A stretch of DNA of 64,000 bases, from contig NZ_JALJYG010000001.1 in assembly GCF_024170505.1 (NCBI RefSeq), forward strand, positions 1-64,000, read 5' to 3'. Each line of letters opens with the position of its first letter. The stretch's first letter is position 1. Below, in pieces: positions 34,931-43,740 of the stretch. This DNA comes from Methanocalculus alkaliphilus. Lineage in GTDB: Archaea; Halobacteriota; Methanomicrobia; Methanomicrobiales; Methanocorpusculaceae. The translations under genes and the position numbers were made by a program. The notes beneath the pieces are model-generated. The model made no database searches and had not been told where the DNA came from. It saw only the letters and a list, made by a program, of their open reading frames with translations.

Positions 34931-35323
34931 TCAGTAGACGTATCCGACGAGCTGGCCGCCGATCCCTGCCTTTCTGGCCTGTTCATGTGCCATGACACCC
35001 TGTGAGGTGGTAAGCATCAGAATGCCAAATCCTTTGGCAGGAAGGTACCGTGTCTCCCATGATTCCATGTCTTCCATCTTTACTGAGAACCGGGGCGATA
35101 TTGCTCCACATTTGTTGATACGGCCGGAGAGCTGGATTTTAAACTGTCCACCCCTGCCATCATCAATATACTCAAACCCTGCGATGTACCCGTTCTCCTG
35201 CATGATGCCAAGCATTGCACCAAAGAGCCTGGATGCTGGTTCAACCGTCACCTCAAGCCTTCCTGCATCACCGGCATTTTTAATGGCGCTCATCGCATCG
35301 GCAATTACATTCTGTTGTGTCAT
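34931..35323 (-). CDS. rps8: 30S ribosomal protein S8 (uS8)
   Basis: A 130-residue protein: N-terminal VIADAMSAIKNAGDAGR and C-terminal GFGILMLTTSQGVMAHEQAR are conserved S8 segments. It lies between rps14 and rpl6. Confidence 0.96.
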   Translation of the reverse strand: MTQQNVIADAMSAIKNAGDAGRLEVTVEPASRLFGAMLGIMQENGYIAGFEYIDDGRGGQFKIQLSGRINKCGAISPRFSVKMEDMESWETRYLPAKGFGILMLTTSQGVMAHEQARKAGIGGQLVGYVY

Positions 35324-35334
35324 AATCCGGCCAC

Positions 35335-35499
35335 CTAGTTCATCTTCTTAAAGCCCATCGTAGGTGCCCACTCGCGGAAGCACTGCCGGCAGAACATGAT
35401 ATGGTATCGACGGACAAGTCCCTGCTTGCGGCCGCACATTCTGCATTCGTTGCTCCCGTAGGAAGCTTTCTTCTGAGGGGTCTTTCCCTGTGCTGCCAT
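35335..35499 (-). CDS. rps14: 30S ribosomal protein S14, zinc type (uS14)
   Basis: A 54-residue protein found by translating the gap between rpl5 and rps8. It reads [20 protein letters not shown] and continues with a zinc-binding pair of motifs, Cys19-Cys22 and Cys37-Cys40, and the ending GFKKMN. This is the normal archaeal S14 in length and position. The ATG overlaps the first base of the rpl5 stop region at 35499. Confidence 0.95.
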   Translation of the reverse strand: MAAQGKTPQKKASYGSNECRMCGRKQGLVRRYHIMFCRQCFREWAPTMGFKKMN

Positions 35500-36011
35500 T
35501 ATTCAACCACCTCGACGTTGAACCGCTCTTTCATGAACGAAACAGCTTCATCCCTGCGGACATGCTGTTTTGTCGGGAGCTTCTTCTTCTGTGCAGACCG
35601 GCGTGCAATCCGGACGCCTTTCTTCTCGATGACCACGTTGATATCCATACCATAGATACCGATCTGCGGATCATACGACTGGCCTGGATAATCGGTGTGT
35701 TCTTCGATTCCAAAGCCGAAGTTCCCGTTCTGATCAAACTGGTGGAGTGAGATCTTCTTCTCAATGATGGCAAGTGATGTCTCAAGGAAGGACTCGGCTG
35801 CTTCTCCCCTGAGGGTGAGCTTACAGCCCATGACCTGGCCTTTCCGGAGACCAAATGCCGGAACAGTGCGCCTGGCGATGGTCCGGACAGATTTTGCTCC
35901 GCCACAGATCTCCGTCATCAGGGTCTCTCCCTTGATGAGCTTATCTCCGCTCTCACCAACACTCATATGGACGACGATCTTATCGACATAGAGCTGCTGC
36001 ATCCCTGTCAT
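35499..36011 (-). CDS. rpl5: 50S ribosomal protein L5 (uL5)
   Basis: A 170-residue protein with [20 protein letters not shown] at the N-terminus and the conserved [20 protein letters not shown]. The ATG at 36011 overlaps the rps4e stop; an internal ATG at 36002 is possible. Confidence 0.95.
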   Translation of the reverse strand: MTGMQQLYVDKIVVHMSVGESGDKLIKGETLMTEICGGAKSVRTIARRTVPAFGLRKGQVMGCKLTLRGEAAESFLETSLAIIEKKISLHQFDQNGNFGFGIEEHTDYPGQSYDPQIGIYGMDINVVIEKKGVRIARRSAQKKKLPTKQHVRRDEAVSFMKERFNVEVVE

Positions 36012-36736
36012 ACCGTGATCCCCCAGATATCAAGGGCTGGCTCGTCCTTTCCTACCATGAAGATGTACGGCTCGATCGTCTCAAAGACCTCACCATTCTG
36101 GAGATCCTCAAGGCTGACACGGTTTGGCACACTGCCTGGAACCGGTATGACCGAACGAATCCGTGCAACCCGTCCCGAGTGCTGTCCACCGACGACCATC
36201 GCAACGTTGCCGACGGCGTAGGGGAAGTGGTCGCGGATCTCAAATCGTGGCTGGCCATCGACACCAAGTGTCAGGATGATCGAGTCCTTTGGGCGGTATG
36301 TATTTTCCGCAATGAGATTTGCTCCATAGAGGAGGTTGAGCTGGATCCGGCCGCCAGGCAGGACGGTCTTGTTGTTGACCTTACAGAGCCGTACCTGTGC
36401 TGCATCCGCAGTAACCTCTGAGGAGGCAAATCTGCCGCTCTTGTCAAGGAGCATGATATAGTGCTTTCCAAGACGCGGGAAGGAGATGATATCAAAGACA
36501 CCCAGACCGATATGTGGATCGGTGCAGACGGCGCCGTTCACAATGACCTGACGGTCATGGAGGATCTGCTTGATCTCCTTCATGTTCCTGGCAAAGCCCA
36601 TCTTATCGCGCATCCAGACCCCAATCGGGAGCGCACCGGCATTGTGCGGACCGGGTGCAGGGGCAGTCACATATTTGCTGACTTTCCGTCCGATGCCCCA
36701 GGACTCCGGCGCAACTATTCTCTTTACATGTGCCAT
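36008..36736 (-). CDS. rps4e: 30S ribosomal protein S4e (eS4)
   Basis: A 242-residue archaeal/eukaryotic-type protein: an S4-like RNA-binding part (GALPIGVWMRDKMGFARNMK) followed by a KOW-like C-terminal region (NVAMVVGGQHSGRVARI). It is translationally coupled to rpl24 upstream and rpl5 downstream. Confidence 0.95.
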   Translation of the reverse strand: MAHVKRIVAPESWGIGRKVSKYVTAPAPGPHNAGALPIGVWMRDKMGFARNMKEIKQILHDRQVIVNGAVCTDPHIGLGVFDIISFPRLGKHYIMLLDKSGRFASSEVTADAAQVRLCKVNNKTVLPGGRIQLNLLYGANLIAENTYRPKDSIILTLGVDGQPRFEIRDHFPYAVGNVAMVVGGQHSGRVARIRSVIPVPGSVPNRVSLEDLQNGEVFETIEPYIFMVGKDEPALDIWGITV

Positions 36737-37101
36737 TATTCCTTCACCCCGATTCGCTCTGCGCGCTTCTCATCCTTCAGGTTCAGCCTGGTGATCATGA
36801 CGTTGGAGGGATCCACAGGCCGCGCAACCTCTGTTCCATCTGCCTTCCTGACAGTGACACCATGGACCTGAATCGTCATACGCTTCAGATCGACGCCATC
36901 GACAACACCTGTCGACCCGGCGTGCTCGCCCCTGAGTACTTTCACGGTATCCCCGGTAACCACTCTGACGCGCCTGTGGCTGTGCTTCTCACGAAGTTCG
37001 GGTGAGAGCATCGCGTGGAGGAATGAGCCCCGGACATGATTTGGTGCATTGTACCGGATCTTCCTCTGTTTTCTTGGCTGACTGCTTGCAATTCGCACCA
37101 T
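36736..37101 (-). CDS. rpl24: 50S ribosomal protein L24 (uL24)
   Basis: A 121-residue archaeal L24 starting MVRIASSQPRKQRKIRYNAP, with the KOW motif VVTGDTVKVLRGEHAGSTGV. It starts 8 nt after rpl14. Confidence 0.95.
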   Translation of the reverse strand: MVRIASSQPRKQRKIRYNAPNHVRGSFLHAMLSPELREKHSHRRVRVVTGDTVKVLRGEHAGSTGVVDGVDLKRMTIQVHGVTVRKADGTEVARPVDPSNVMITRLNLKDEKRAERIGVKE

Positions 37102-37109
37102 AGGACACC

Positions 37110-37508
37110 TCAGATGATGATCGTCGCCATGGACGCGATCTTTGGGTAGCGAGCCGCTACTTCACGGGCTACCGGACCTTTGATCTCTGTCCCACGGGGG
37201 TCGCCACTCTCGTTGACGAGTACCATTGCATTCTCCTCAAATGATACACGGAGACCGTTTGGCCTTCTGAACTCTTTCTTCTGCCGTACTACAACTGCCT
37301 TGACGAGCTTCTTGCGCATGTCCGGGGTCCCTTTCTTGACCGAGACGGTAGCGAGATCACCAAGACCGAGTTTCGGCTGGCGCCTTCGCACACCATGATA
37401 CCGGTCAACCGAGACGATCTCGACGACACGCGCACCGGTGTTGTCCGCACAGATCATACGCGATCCTGTCTGAAGCGCGCGGGGTATCTTTGAACCCAGT
37501 GCTTTCAT
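37110..37508 (-). CDS. rpl14: 50S ribosomal protein L14 (uL14)
   Basis: A 132-residue protein with the L14 core [20 protein letters not shown] and [20 protein letters not shown]. Its ATG overlaps the end of rps17 by 4 nt. Confidence 0.96.
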   Translation of the reverse strand: MKALGSKIPRALQTGSRMICADNTGARVVEIVSVDRYHGVRRRQPKLGLGDLATVSVKKGTPDMRKKLVKAVVVRQKKEFRRPNGLRVSFEENAMVLVNESGDPRGTEIKGPVAREVAARYPKIASMATIII

Positions 37509-37831
37509 GCGGATTTCACCTCAACAACGACGAAATTCGTCGTTTTATTCAGGGGTCTGCACTCGGCAACCCTGACCTCGTCGCCAACCTTCACATGAAG
37601 GCAGGCGGGGAGGTGGGCATGGAGTTTGGAGGAGCGCTTCTCGTACCGGTCATACTTCTTGATGAAGTGCAGATACTCACGCTGAACCACAACAGTCCCT
37701 TTCATCTTCTCGCTCACGACTTTGCCGGTAATCACCTGGCCGCGCACCGGCAAAGTGCCATGAAACGGGCAATCATCTTCGTTGCACTCATGTTCTGGAG
37801 GTGCAACATTTAACCCAATGTTTCGTGCCAT
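37505..37831 (-). CDS. rps17: 30S ribosomal protein S17 (uS17)
   Basis: A 108-residue archaeal S17. [20 protein letters not shown] and the following [11 protein letters not shown] are typical. The ATG at 37831 is chosen; the longer open frame to 37963 runs through the RNase P protein gene and does not look like S17. Confidence 0.95.
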   Translation of the reverse strand: MARNIGLNVAPPEHECNEDDCPFHGTLPVRGQVITGKVVSEKMKGTVVVQREYLHFIKKYDRYEKRSSKLHAHLPACLHVKVGDEVRVAECRPLNKTTNFVVVEVKSA

Positions 37832-37841
37832 TAACAACCCT

Positions 37842-38117
37842 CTATTGTCTGATGCGCATGGTGATCCGCTTCTCAGGCCGACCGATGACGGTCGACCCGA
37901 TGAGCTCCACCTGCACCCTGTCCGGGAGGGTAACCCGGAATATACTATGTTTCTTCGGAACATGCTTTAATCCAGCGGGTGTCTGGATGATGATCATGTT
38001 CTTCGTCTCATCGACGATGAGACCGGAGATACCCTTCTGGGCAGGGTTACTGGCATGGACGACCAGAACGTTCAGGCCGACAAATTCATGACGGAGAACG
38101 TTTCCGGGCGTGATCAT
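37842..38117 (-). CDS. rnp1: ribonuclease P protein component 1 (Rpp29/Pop4)
   Basis: A 91-residue protein with the Sm-like beta barrel of archaeal Rpp29 ([34 protein letters not shown]). It helps the RNase P RNA cut tRNA leaders. Its place between rpl29 and rps17 is the standard archaeal one. Confidence 0.93.
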   Translation of the reverse strand: MITPGNVLRHEFVGLNVLVVHASNPAQKGISGLIVDETKNMIIIQTPAGLKHVPKKHSIFRVTLPDRVQVELIGSTVIGRPEKRITMRIRQ

Positions 38118-38317
38118 ACACGTTTTCTCTTGTTCTGCTCGGTTAATATCCGGGCGATGGTCCTTCGGAGTTCGCGGATCTGTCCCGGATTGTCCGGGGC
38201 ACCGCCAGCACTGACCTTGCCATACTGCTGGATCAGTTCTGTCCGAAGCTTGCTCTTCTGTTCAACCAGTTCAACGTCAGAGAACTGGGCAACTTCACGC
38301 GCACGAAATATTGCCAT
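38114..38317 (-). CDS. rpl29: 50S ribosomal protein L29 (uL29)
   Basis: A 67-residue helical hairpin protein (MAIFRAREVAQFSDVELVEQ, IRELRRTIARILTEQNKRKR). The start overlaps the stop of rps3, and the end overlaps rnp1 by 4 nt. Confidence 0.94.
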   Translation of the reverse strand: MAIFRAREVAQFSDVELVEQKSKLRTELIQQYGKVSAGGAPDNPGQIRELRRTIARILTEQNKRKRV

Positions 38318-39033
38318 CAGAGTTCCTCCCGCTCATATTTGTCTTCAGGTGAGGAGATGGTCGAAAGTTCGCGGTCAATATCCTCACCGATATCACTGAC
38401 TTCCTCCACAACAACATCCTGCTGCGGGGGTTCTTCCTTCGGTGGGACTATCTCAAACTGATCAGGGAGCTGTGCGCCCGGTGGAATGATTCTGACCTGA
38501 ACACCAATGGTGCCAAGTTTCTTGATCGCAACCGCATATCCGGTCTCAACCAGACTGACAGCGGGCTCTCCTGCGTGTTTGATGTATCCTTCAACGAACT
38601 TCTGTACACGGGATCGTGAGCCGGTCAGTTTTCCTGACATAACAACTTCACACCCGAGGGCACCAGAGTCCATGACACGGCGGATGACGCTCGTTCCAGC
38701 CTTTCTGAAGTACCAGCCGCGCTCAAGGGCATTTGCAAGCCTCTCTGCAAGGATCTGTGCATTGAGGTTTGGATTTGCAACCTGCTGGACCTCAACCTGT
38801 GGAGATTCAATCCCGTATTCGGTTGCAAGATCGGTGGTGATCTGCCGGACGAGCTTACCGCCCTTCCCGATGACGATACCGGGCTTCTCAGCAAAGATCG
38901 TTACCTGGGTGCCGATCGGGGTTCTGAAGATATCCATCCCCCCGTATCCGGCTCTCTTCAGCTCTTTTGTCAGGAACGCCTCAACACGAACCTTCCGGAC
39001 GCCTTCCTCGACAAACTTCTTCTCTGCTGACAT
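38317..39033 (-). CDS. rps3: 30S ribosomal protein S3 (uS3)
   Basis: A 238-residue protein. The KH domain has IFAEKPGIVIGKGGKLVRQI. A C-terminal acidic extension, rich in Glu and Asp from about residue 195, is typical of methanogen S3. Coupled to rpl22 by a one-base overlap. Confidence 0.95.
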   Translation of the reverse strand: MSAEKKFVEEGVRKVRVEAFLTKELKRAGYGGMDIFRTPIGTQVTIFAEKPGIVIGKGGKLVRQITTDLATEYGIESPQVEVQQVANPNLNAQILAERLANALERGWYFRKAGTSVIRRVMDSGALGCEVVMSGKLTGSRSRVQKFVEGYIKHAGEPAVSLVETGYAVAIKKLGTIGVQVRIIPPGAQLPDQFEIVPPKEEPPQQDVVVEEVSDIGEDIDRELSTISSPEDKYEREEL

Positions 39034-39500
39034 TATTCCTCGACCTCCCTTGCGATGACTTCAATGGTGACGCTCTCACGCGCCTTGGGGGTTGCACGCC
39101 CCATTGCACGGGGGAAGATGGCTTTCATTGCCCTTCCCCGCTTTGCGGCGGAGTGGACAATCTCGAGGCTGTCGGCTGCAAGGCCTGCATACTCGGCGTT
39201 CTTCTTCAGTGAGTTGAGAAGCCGGATATACTCCTGTGATGCCTTCACCGGGAAACGACCCTGGCAGACAACACCAGTGAGGCTCTTCTGGTGCGCGACA
39301 TTCCGCTTAAAGCGCCGGAATGGGATGGCTTTCTTCTTTGCCACAACCTCCTGGAGATAGGCAATTGCGATATCGACGTTTTTGTTCCTGATGAAACTGG
39401 CGATCTCGATGGCGTGTTTGGGGGAGCAGTGAAGCTCATTTGCCTTGGCACGCACGACGTTGTCGCCTTCTACCTTCATACTATATCCTGTTCGTGCCAT
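39033..39500 (-). CDS. rpl22: 50S ribosomal protein L22 (uL22)
   Basis: A 155-residue archaeal L22 with KANELHCSPKHAIEIASFIR and the tunnel-reaching loop region before FPRAMGRATPKARESVTI. The ATG at 39500 (MARTGYS) is chosen over a GTG at 39509 that overlaps the rps19 stop. Confidence 0.94.
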   Translation of the reverse strand: MARTGYSMKVEGDNVVRAKANELHCSPKHAIEIASFIRNKNVDIAIAYLQEVVAKKKAIPFRRFKRNVAHQKSLTGVVCQGRFPVKASQEYIRLLNSLKKNAEYAGLAADSLEIVHSAAKRGRAMKAIFPRAMGRATPKARESVTIEVIAREVEE

Positions 39501-39505
39501 GGAGA

Positions 39506-39919
39506 TCACTTCAGTGGAACGTATTTACTCGACCGGGTTGCACCGATACCGGCACTTCCGTGGGAGATTCTCCTCCTCGTCAGGGCAAACTCACCGAGGT
39601 AGTGGAAGACTCCTTCAACCGGGATCTCAACACTCTGGAACTCTTTTCCATTGTAGATATCGATGGTTCGTCCAACCATCTCCGGGAGGATAATCATCGA
39701 ACGGCTGTGGGTTCTGATCTTCTCTTCACCGGAGCGGACCTTCTCAAGGAGATTCTGCTCATCGCGTGTCAGTCCCCGCTGCATCTTTCTTCGTGCACGG
39801 GACGGCATGATCGGGAGAAGGTCTTCCACCGACATCTCCTGAAGAGCGCCAATGGTATACCCATGATAGGTAAACTCCTCACGCCGCCTCGGCATTCTCT
39901 TAATCTGTTTCTTTGCCAT
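39506..39919 (-). CDS. rps19: 30S ribosomal protein S19 (uS19)
   Basis: A 137-residue archaeal S19 with an N-terminal extension (MAKKQIKRMPRRREEFTYHG) and the conserved RTHSRSMIILPEMVGRTIDI. Confidence 0.95.
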   Translation of the reverse strand: MAKKQIKRMPRRREEFTYHGYTIGALQEMSVEDLLPIMPSRARRKMQRGLTRDEQNLLEKVRSGEEKIRTHSRSMIILPEMVGRTIDIYNGKEFQSVEIPVEGVFHYLGEFALTRRRISHGSAGIGATRSSKYVPLK

Positions 39920-39927
39920 AACTCAGA

Positions 39928-40641
39928 TCACCTCTTACATCCTGTTCTTCGGGCAGCTATATGGCCAACCTTTCTGCCAGGCGGAGTTCCACGAGAGACC
40001 GTCTTTGGCCTTCCGGGGTGCTGGTGTCCACCGCCACCGAACGGGTGATCGATGACGTTCATTGCAACACCACGGACACGAGGCCAGCGCGTCGCCTGTG
40101 AACTGACTTTGTGGAAGACCTTTCCTGCCTTGACAAGTGGCTTCTCACCACGTCCGCCGCCGGCGACGATGCCGATGGTGGCGCGGCAGTGGTCATTGAA
40201 CCATTTTGCTGAGCCGCTTGGCATTCTGACACCAACCCTGCCCTCGGATTTACCGATGACCAGTGCCTGCACACCGCTTGCCCTGACAAATTTTCCACCG
40301 TCATTTGGACGTGCCTCGATGTTGCAGACCGCTGTTCCTGTCGGGATATCCCGCAGAAGGAGTGTGTTTCCGTTTCGCACAACAGCCTCAGGGCCCCACT
40401 CGACGACATCGTCAAGACCCATGCCTTCGGTGACGAGAAGGTAGATCTTCTCACCACTCTCAAGCCTGACAAGGGCGATCGGTGTGTGGCGTGCAGGGTC
40501 GTGTTCAATACCGATGATCGTTCCCCGAACGGTCTGATCGCTCCTGCCCGCATGGCGGAGTGCTGCTTTATACTTGTGTGACGGTGCCCGGTAGGTCGGA
40601 CCGCCTTTACCGCGCGCCTGACTGCTGATTCTATGTCCCAT
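39928..40641 (-). CDS. rpl2: 50S ribosomal protein L2 (uL2)
   Basis: A 237-residue protein: MGHRISSQARGKGGPTYRAP at the N-terminus and the catalytic-site-proximal VRGVAMNVIDHPFGGGGHQH near the C-terminus. It follows rpl23 after 10 nt. Confidence 0.96.
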   Translation of the reverse strand: MGHRISSQARGKGGPTYRAPSHKYKAALRHAGRSDQTVRGTIIGIEHDPARHTPIALVRLESGEKIYLLVTEGMGLDDVVEWGPEAVVRNGNTLLLRDIPTGTAVCNIEARPNDGGKFVRASGVQALVIGKSEGRVGVRMPSGSAKWFNDHCRATIGIVAGGGRGEKPLVKAGKVFHKVSSQATRWPRVRGVAMNVIDHPFGGGGHQHPGRPKTVSRGTPPGRKVGHIAARRTGCKR

Positions 40642-40651
40642 CTCAACTCAC

Positions 40652-40906
40652 CTACACGATGCCAAGGCGGCTTAATATCTCTTCAGCGGCTTTGTCATCT
40701 TCAAAGCTCACGATAGCCTTCTTGGTTCCTTTGCTTGTCATCAGGGTTCGGACATCGGAGACAGTCTTTCCGAAGGTCTTCTCGATCTCACGCCGGATGG
40801 TCTCCTTGTTCGCTTCTTTCCGGACGATGAACATGAGCTTGTTCTCACGTTCCAGTGTCGCCATGGCTTTCTCAGTTACTGATGGATGATGTAGAACCAT
40901 TCTCAT
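40652..40906 (-). CDS. rpl23: 50S ribosomal protein L23 (uL23)
   Basis: An 84-residue protein with HHPSVTEKAMATLERENKLM and the C-terminal KKAIVSFEDDKAAEEILSRL. GGAGGTGA directly precedes the ATG at 40906, which overlaps the rpl4 stop. Confidence 0.95.
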   Translation of the reverse strand: MRMVLHHPSVTEKAMATLERENKLMFIVRKEANKETIRREIEKTFGKTVSDVRTLMTSKGTKKAIVSFEDDKAAEEILSRLGIV

Positions 40907-41652
40907 TTCACCTCCGGGAGTCTCTGCAGTGCCGCCTCGGTCCAGAGGGTAAGCCTTCCTGCATGCGTCCCTGGAGCAAGGTGCTCTGCATTCAGTTCAC
41001 CAACGGTGACAGAATCGACACCTGGAAGGTTAGACGCTGCACGGAGGGGGGTCGACGAGGTGACGATAAGGACACTCTTCTTCTGCTTGTATCCCCTTCC
41101 ACGGAGCTTTCCGCGACCGGGCTTTCGGTTTTTGCTCAGTTTCGACCTGTTGACATCATCCATGATGCCGAAGGCCTCAAGGACCGAGATGACCTCGGAT
41201 GTCCGGGTAAGGTTCTCAAATGCATCCTCAACAACACAGATGACATCGTCATTAAAGACATGTCCACGTCCCCTGACGAGATCAGCGGATGTCGTTGCTG
41301 CAATGGCTGAGCGGATAGCAAGAATCTTCTCTTTCTTGTTGATCTTCTCAACAAGGATCTTTGCTGTCACCGGCGGGTGGCATGCACGTCCTCCACGGGC
41401 CTGTGGAACACGGGCAGCACGTGACCCGTTCCTGACCCGTGGGATCTGGGCTGCGCCCCTTCCTGATCCCCAGCTTGCTGCGGATGTCCGCATTCCTGCA
41501 CGGGGATCTGTACCATGTGCCTGATAGCGGGTGCTCTGCAGTGCCAGGACCGCCCGCTTGATAACATCCGGCCGGTATGGCGTCTCAAAGGCTGCCGGAA
41601 GATCGATCTCCTTTACAGGCGAGCCGTCAAGTGTTTTTACTGCTGCTTTCAT
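40903..41652 (-). CDS. rpl4: 50S ribosomal protein L4 (uL4)
   Basis: A 249-residue archaeal L4 with KRAVLALQSTRYQAHGTDPR and the tunnel loop region GRGAAQIPRVRNGSRAARVP. The ATG at 41652 (MKAAVKTLDG) is used; the open frame extends back into rpl3. Confidence 0.95.
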   Translation of the reverse strand: MKAAVKTLDGSPVKEIDLPAAFETPYRPDVIKRAVLALQSTRYQAHGTDPRAGMRTSAASWGSGRGAAQIPRVRNGSRAARVPQARGGRACHPPVTAKILVEKINKKEKILAIRSAIAATTSADLVRGRGHVFNDDVICVVEDAFENLTRTSEVISVLEAFGIMDDVNRSKLSKNRKPGRGKLRGRGYKQKKSVLIVTSSTPLRAASNLPGVDSVTVGELNAEHLAPGTHAGRLTLWTEAALQRLPEVK

Positions 41653-41659
41653 CTCTGGT

Positions 41660-42673
41660 TCACCCCTGTTTGCTCTCAAGGCTGACGTATTCAACGGCTG
41701 GAACACGTACCTCATGATCTCCCTGACGGATTGCCGGGCGGATACGGATGATACGCTTTACAGGACCGGGGATTGATCCCTTAATCAGGACATAATTGTT
41801 CCTGACAAGGCCGTAGTGGAGGAAACCACCTTCCGGGTTGATCTCTTCCCCGTTCTCTCCGATCCTGATGATCCGCTTGTTATACTCGGTCCTCTGCTGG
41901 TACCCCATCTGACCGACGTTTGGCACCTGCCAGCGGACATGGTGGGGAGTCCATGGACCAAGTGTACCGATATGGCGCTTCTTCTTTCCACGGGAGTGTT
42001 TCCGCTTCCTGATGCTGATACCCCACCGCTTCACTGCACCCTGGGTTCCTTTCCCGGTGGTGACGGCGGTGATATCGGCGTATGCACCTTCCTTCATGAT
42101 GGAGGCAAAGTCCACCTCTTTCCCAAGCAGTTCCTGAGCATAGGCGAACCGCTCAGCAGCAGAGCCGCCGGCAATGCGTATCTCCATCAGATCAGGGACC
42201 TTCTTTGGGATGCCGGAGACGACCTCGGGGGTTGTGTGCATCAGAAGCATGAACTCGACGACGGAATCTGCTGCAACTGCGTCGTTGATCGCCTGCAGTG
42301 CCGCCTGGCGATCATGGTTCTTCGGCATCGTGATCCTGTGGGAGAGGTTCTCATTGAGAGATTCGGCCCAGACTTCTGTCATCGGGTGTTTCCCATAGGT
42401 ATCCTTCCGGTACGCACGAATGGCGGCGACCTTCATCGCCGGGATCTCAACGACCGTCACCGGGATCATAATGTCCTTCCCTTCACTGGGGCTGGATTTG
42501 TGATCATCGACCATGATGACATGGGTCATGCCAACTTTATATCCTGCAAACCCCTGCAAAACCGGTTTTCCAGTGTACTTCGGCCAGGATTTGTATTTCG
42601 GAACTTCGCTTCGTGCACGTTTCCGTGGGCTGAATGCGAGTGAACCATAACGTGGCCTGTTAATCTTCGGCAT
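41660..42673 (-). CDS. rpl3: 50S ribosomal protein L3 (uL3)
   Basis: A 337-residue archaeal L3 starting [20 protein letters not shown], with the conserved [20 protein letters not shown] and [19 protein letters not shown]. First gene of the superoperon rpl3-4-23-2-rps19-rpl22-rps3-rpl29-rnp1-rps17-rpl14-24-rps4e-rpl5-rps14-rps8-rpl6-32e-19e-18-rps5-rpl30-15-secY-adkA-DUF106-cmk. Confidence 0.96.
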   Translation of the reverse strand: MPKINRPRYGSLAFSPRKRARSEVPKYKSWPKYTGKPVLQGFAGYKVGMTHVIMVDDHKSSPSEGKDIMIPVTVVEIPAMKVAAIRAYRKDTYGKHPMTEVWAESLNENLSHRITMPKNHDRQAALQAINDAVAADSVVEFMLLMHTTPEVVSGIPKKVPDLMEIRIAGGSAAERFAYAQELLGKEVDFASIMKEGAYADITAVTTGKGTQGAVKRWGISIRKRKHSRGKKKRHIGTLGPWTPHHVRWQVPNVGQMGYQQRTEYNKRIIRIGENGEEINPEGGFLHYGLVRNNYVLIKGSIPGPVKRIIRIRPAIRQGDHEVRVPAVEYVSLESKQG

Positions 42674-43130
42674 GTATTCTTCAATCCTTCAATCTTTCTA
42701 TCAAGGGCGTATGCCCGCTCTGCACCGTCTAATCAACTTTTGGAAGATTATACGGGATACTGTGGTCGGAACACCAATGTATGAGGTAGTATGCGGTTGA
42801 TACCGGTATCTGCTGAAGATGCACATCTCCGATTCGGAGATGAAATAACTCCACTTCTTCCGATCTCTCCTGCACCCGAATCGGGCGTACCAGTCTCGTG
42901 TAAGAGTTCCTGACCCGGACGCGCTTTCCGGCTATGCAGAAAGTGGGCTCGTTTTCACGTTCGCCCGGCGCGTTCAATCAGACCTGCAATGGTCATCTCG
43001 TCTGCGATATCGCAGAACTCATCAGCCTGCGCCACACGTGGCAGCAGAATGATACTCTCTTCACCCGGTTTTTGAGGCGACAGCCCCTCACCTGTGAAAG
43101 CCTGATTCGGCTTCCTATACTATAGAAGGG
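42674..43130 (-). other. hairpin-rich region upstream of rpl3 (long leader or unknown RNA)
   Basis: No convincing protein gene lies here. An open frame at 42729-42977 (82 codons, TTG start) has no family look. The stretch instead holds many perfect or near-perfect inverted repeats: 42799-42810 (GATACCGGTATC), 42824-42842 (arms CATCTCCGA/TCGGAGATG), 42879-42889, and 43001-43016 (TCTGCGATATCGCAGA). A good TATA box stands just upstream on the minus strand. It could be a ~440-nt structured leader of the ribosomal superoperon or a separate non-coding RNA. I see no RNase P RNA or SRP RNA signature. Confidence 0.45.
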
Positions 43131-43134
43131 AAGA

Positions 43135-43144
43135 GATTATAAAC
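43135..43144 (-). promoter_or_regulatory. TATA box for a transcript running toward rpl3
   Basis: GTTTATAATC on the minus strand, close to the archaeal consensus, in the gap after tfx. Start of transcription is expected near 43112, about 440 nt upstream of rpl3. Confidence 0.55.
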
Positions 43145-43191
43145 GTACTGTTGAAAAGAGAAGGACACAAATTCATACAATTGCGCCGGGT

Positions 43192-43596
43192 TCATTCAAA
43201 GAAGAGATCCCCTTTTGTATTTATATAGACCCGGATACTGTCGTGAATGTGCCGGGCATGTATCTTCTCGGGGTTCTGGGTCCTGACCCTGTTCATGAGC
43301 GTGACCGAATCATACCTGACCTTTATCCCGATCTTCTCAGCCTCCCGATAGATTGTATGGACCGCTTTGAAGAGATCATCGTCGGCATCAAGTGTGCAGA
43401 GCTCCTCTGCATCAAGAGTATTGACAAAGTCAAGGGTCTCCCGGGCCTTTCGAATGTTCTCCACCGCAGATTTTTCGATGGTGCAGACATTTGCTTTTGA
43501 GGTTTTGATCGCATCTGCAATCTGCTGCTGGGTCAGGCCCTGTTTCCTGTACCTGAGAACCTCTTTCTGCCGCTCGGTAAGAAGACCTTCTTTCAT
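43192..43596 (-). CDS. tfx: Tfx-family DNA-binding transcriptional regulator
   Basis: A 134-residue protein. An N-terminal helix-turn-helix, LLTERQKEVLRYRKQGLTQQ continuing into QIADAIKTSKANVCTIEKSA, is followed by the Tfx C-terminal domain (ENIRKARETLDFVNTL, HDSIRVYINTKGDLFF). Tfx of Methanothermobacter binds downstream of the fmdECB promoter. The ATG at 43596 is chosen because the upstream extension lacks a ribosome site and runs into the mtd promoter. GTTTAAAC at 43621-43628 could act as TATA for a leaderless mRNA. Divergent from mtd. Confidence 0.88.
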   Translation of the reverse strand: MKEGLLTERQKEVLRYRKQGLTQQQIADAIKTSKANVCTIEKSAVENIRKARETLDFVNTLDAEELCTLDADDDLFKAVHTIYREAEKIGIKVRYDSVTLMNRVRTQNPEKIHARHIHDSIRVYINTKGDLFFE

Positions 43597-43679
43597 TAAT
43601 GTACTATATTCACCCCATTCGTTTAAACAACTTACGTTAACAGCACCGGAGCGGAAGGCAGGAGAGAAATATTTCAAAA

Positions 43680-43691
43680 TGTTTATATGCC
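43680..43691 (+). promoter_or_regulatory. TATA box of mtd
   Basis: GTTTATATGC at 43681-43690 with an A-rich upstream part. Transcription would start near 43710, giving a leader of about 30 nt that contains the GAGAGGTG ribosome site before the ATG at 43741. Confidence 0.6.
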
Positions 43692-43740
43692 TTTTTATCA
43701 AAAGAGATGTGTTCTCAAATTTTTGAGAGGTGCAATATCA

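Noticed and set aside
36461-36871. Plus-strand open frames within the ribosomal superoperon
   Set aside because: All lie antisense to certain ribosomal protein genes and lack ribosome sites.
42729-42977. 82-codon minus-strand open frame upstream of rpl3
   Set aside because: It needs a TTG start without a ribosome site, overlaps several inverted repeats and matches no family known to me; left as part of the structured region.
42674-43130. RNase P RNA or SRP RNA
   Set aside because: The conserved GAGGAAAGTCC of RNase P RNA and the GGAAG/GCAGC signature of SRP domain IV are absent on both strands.
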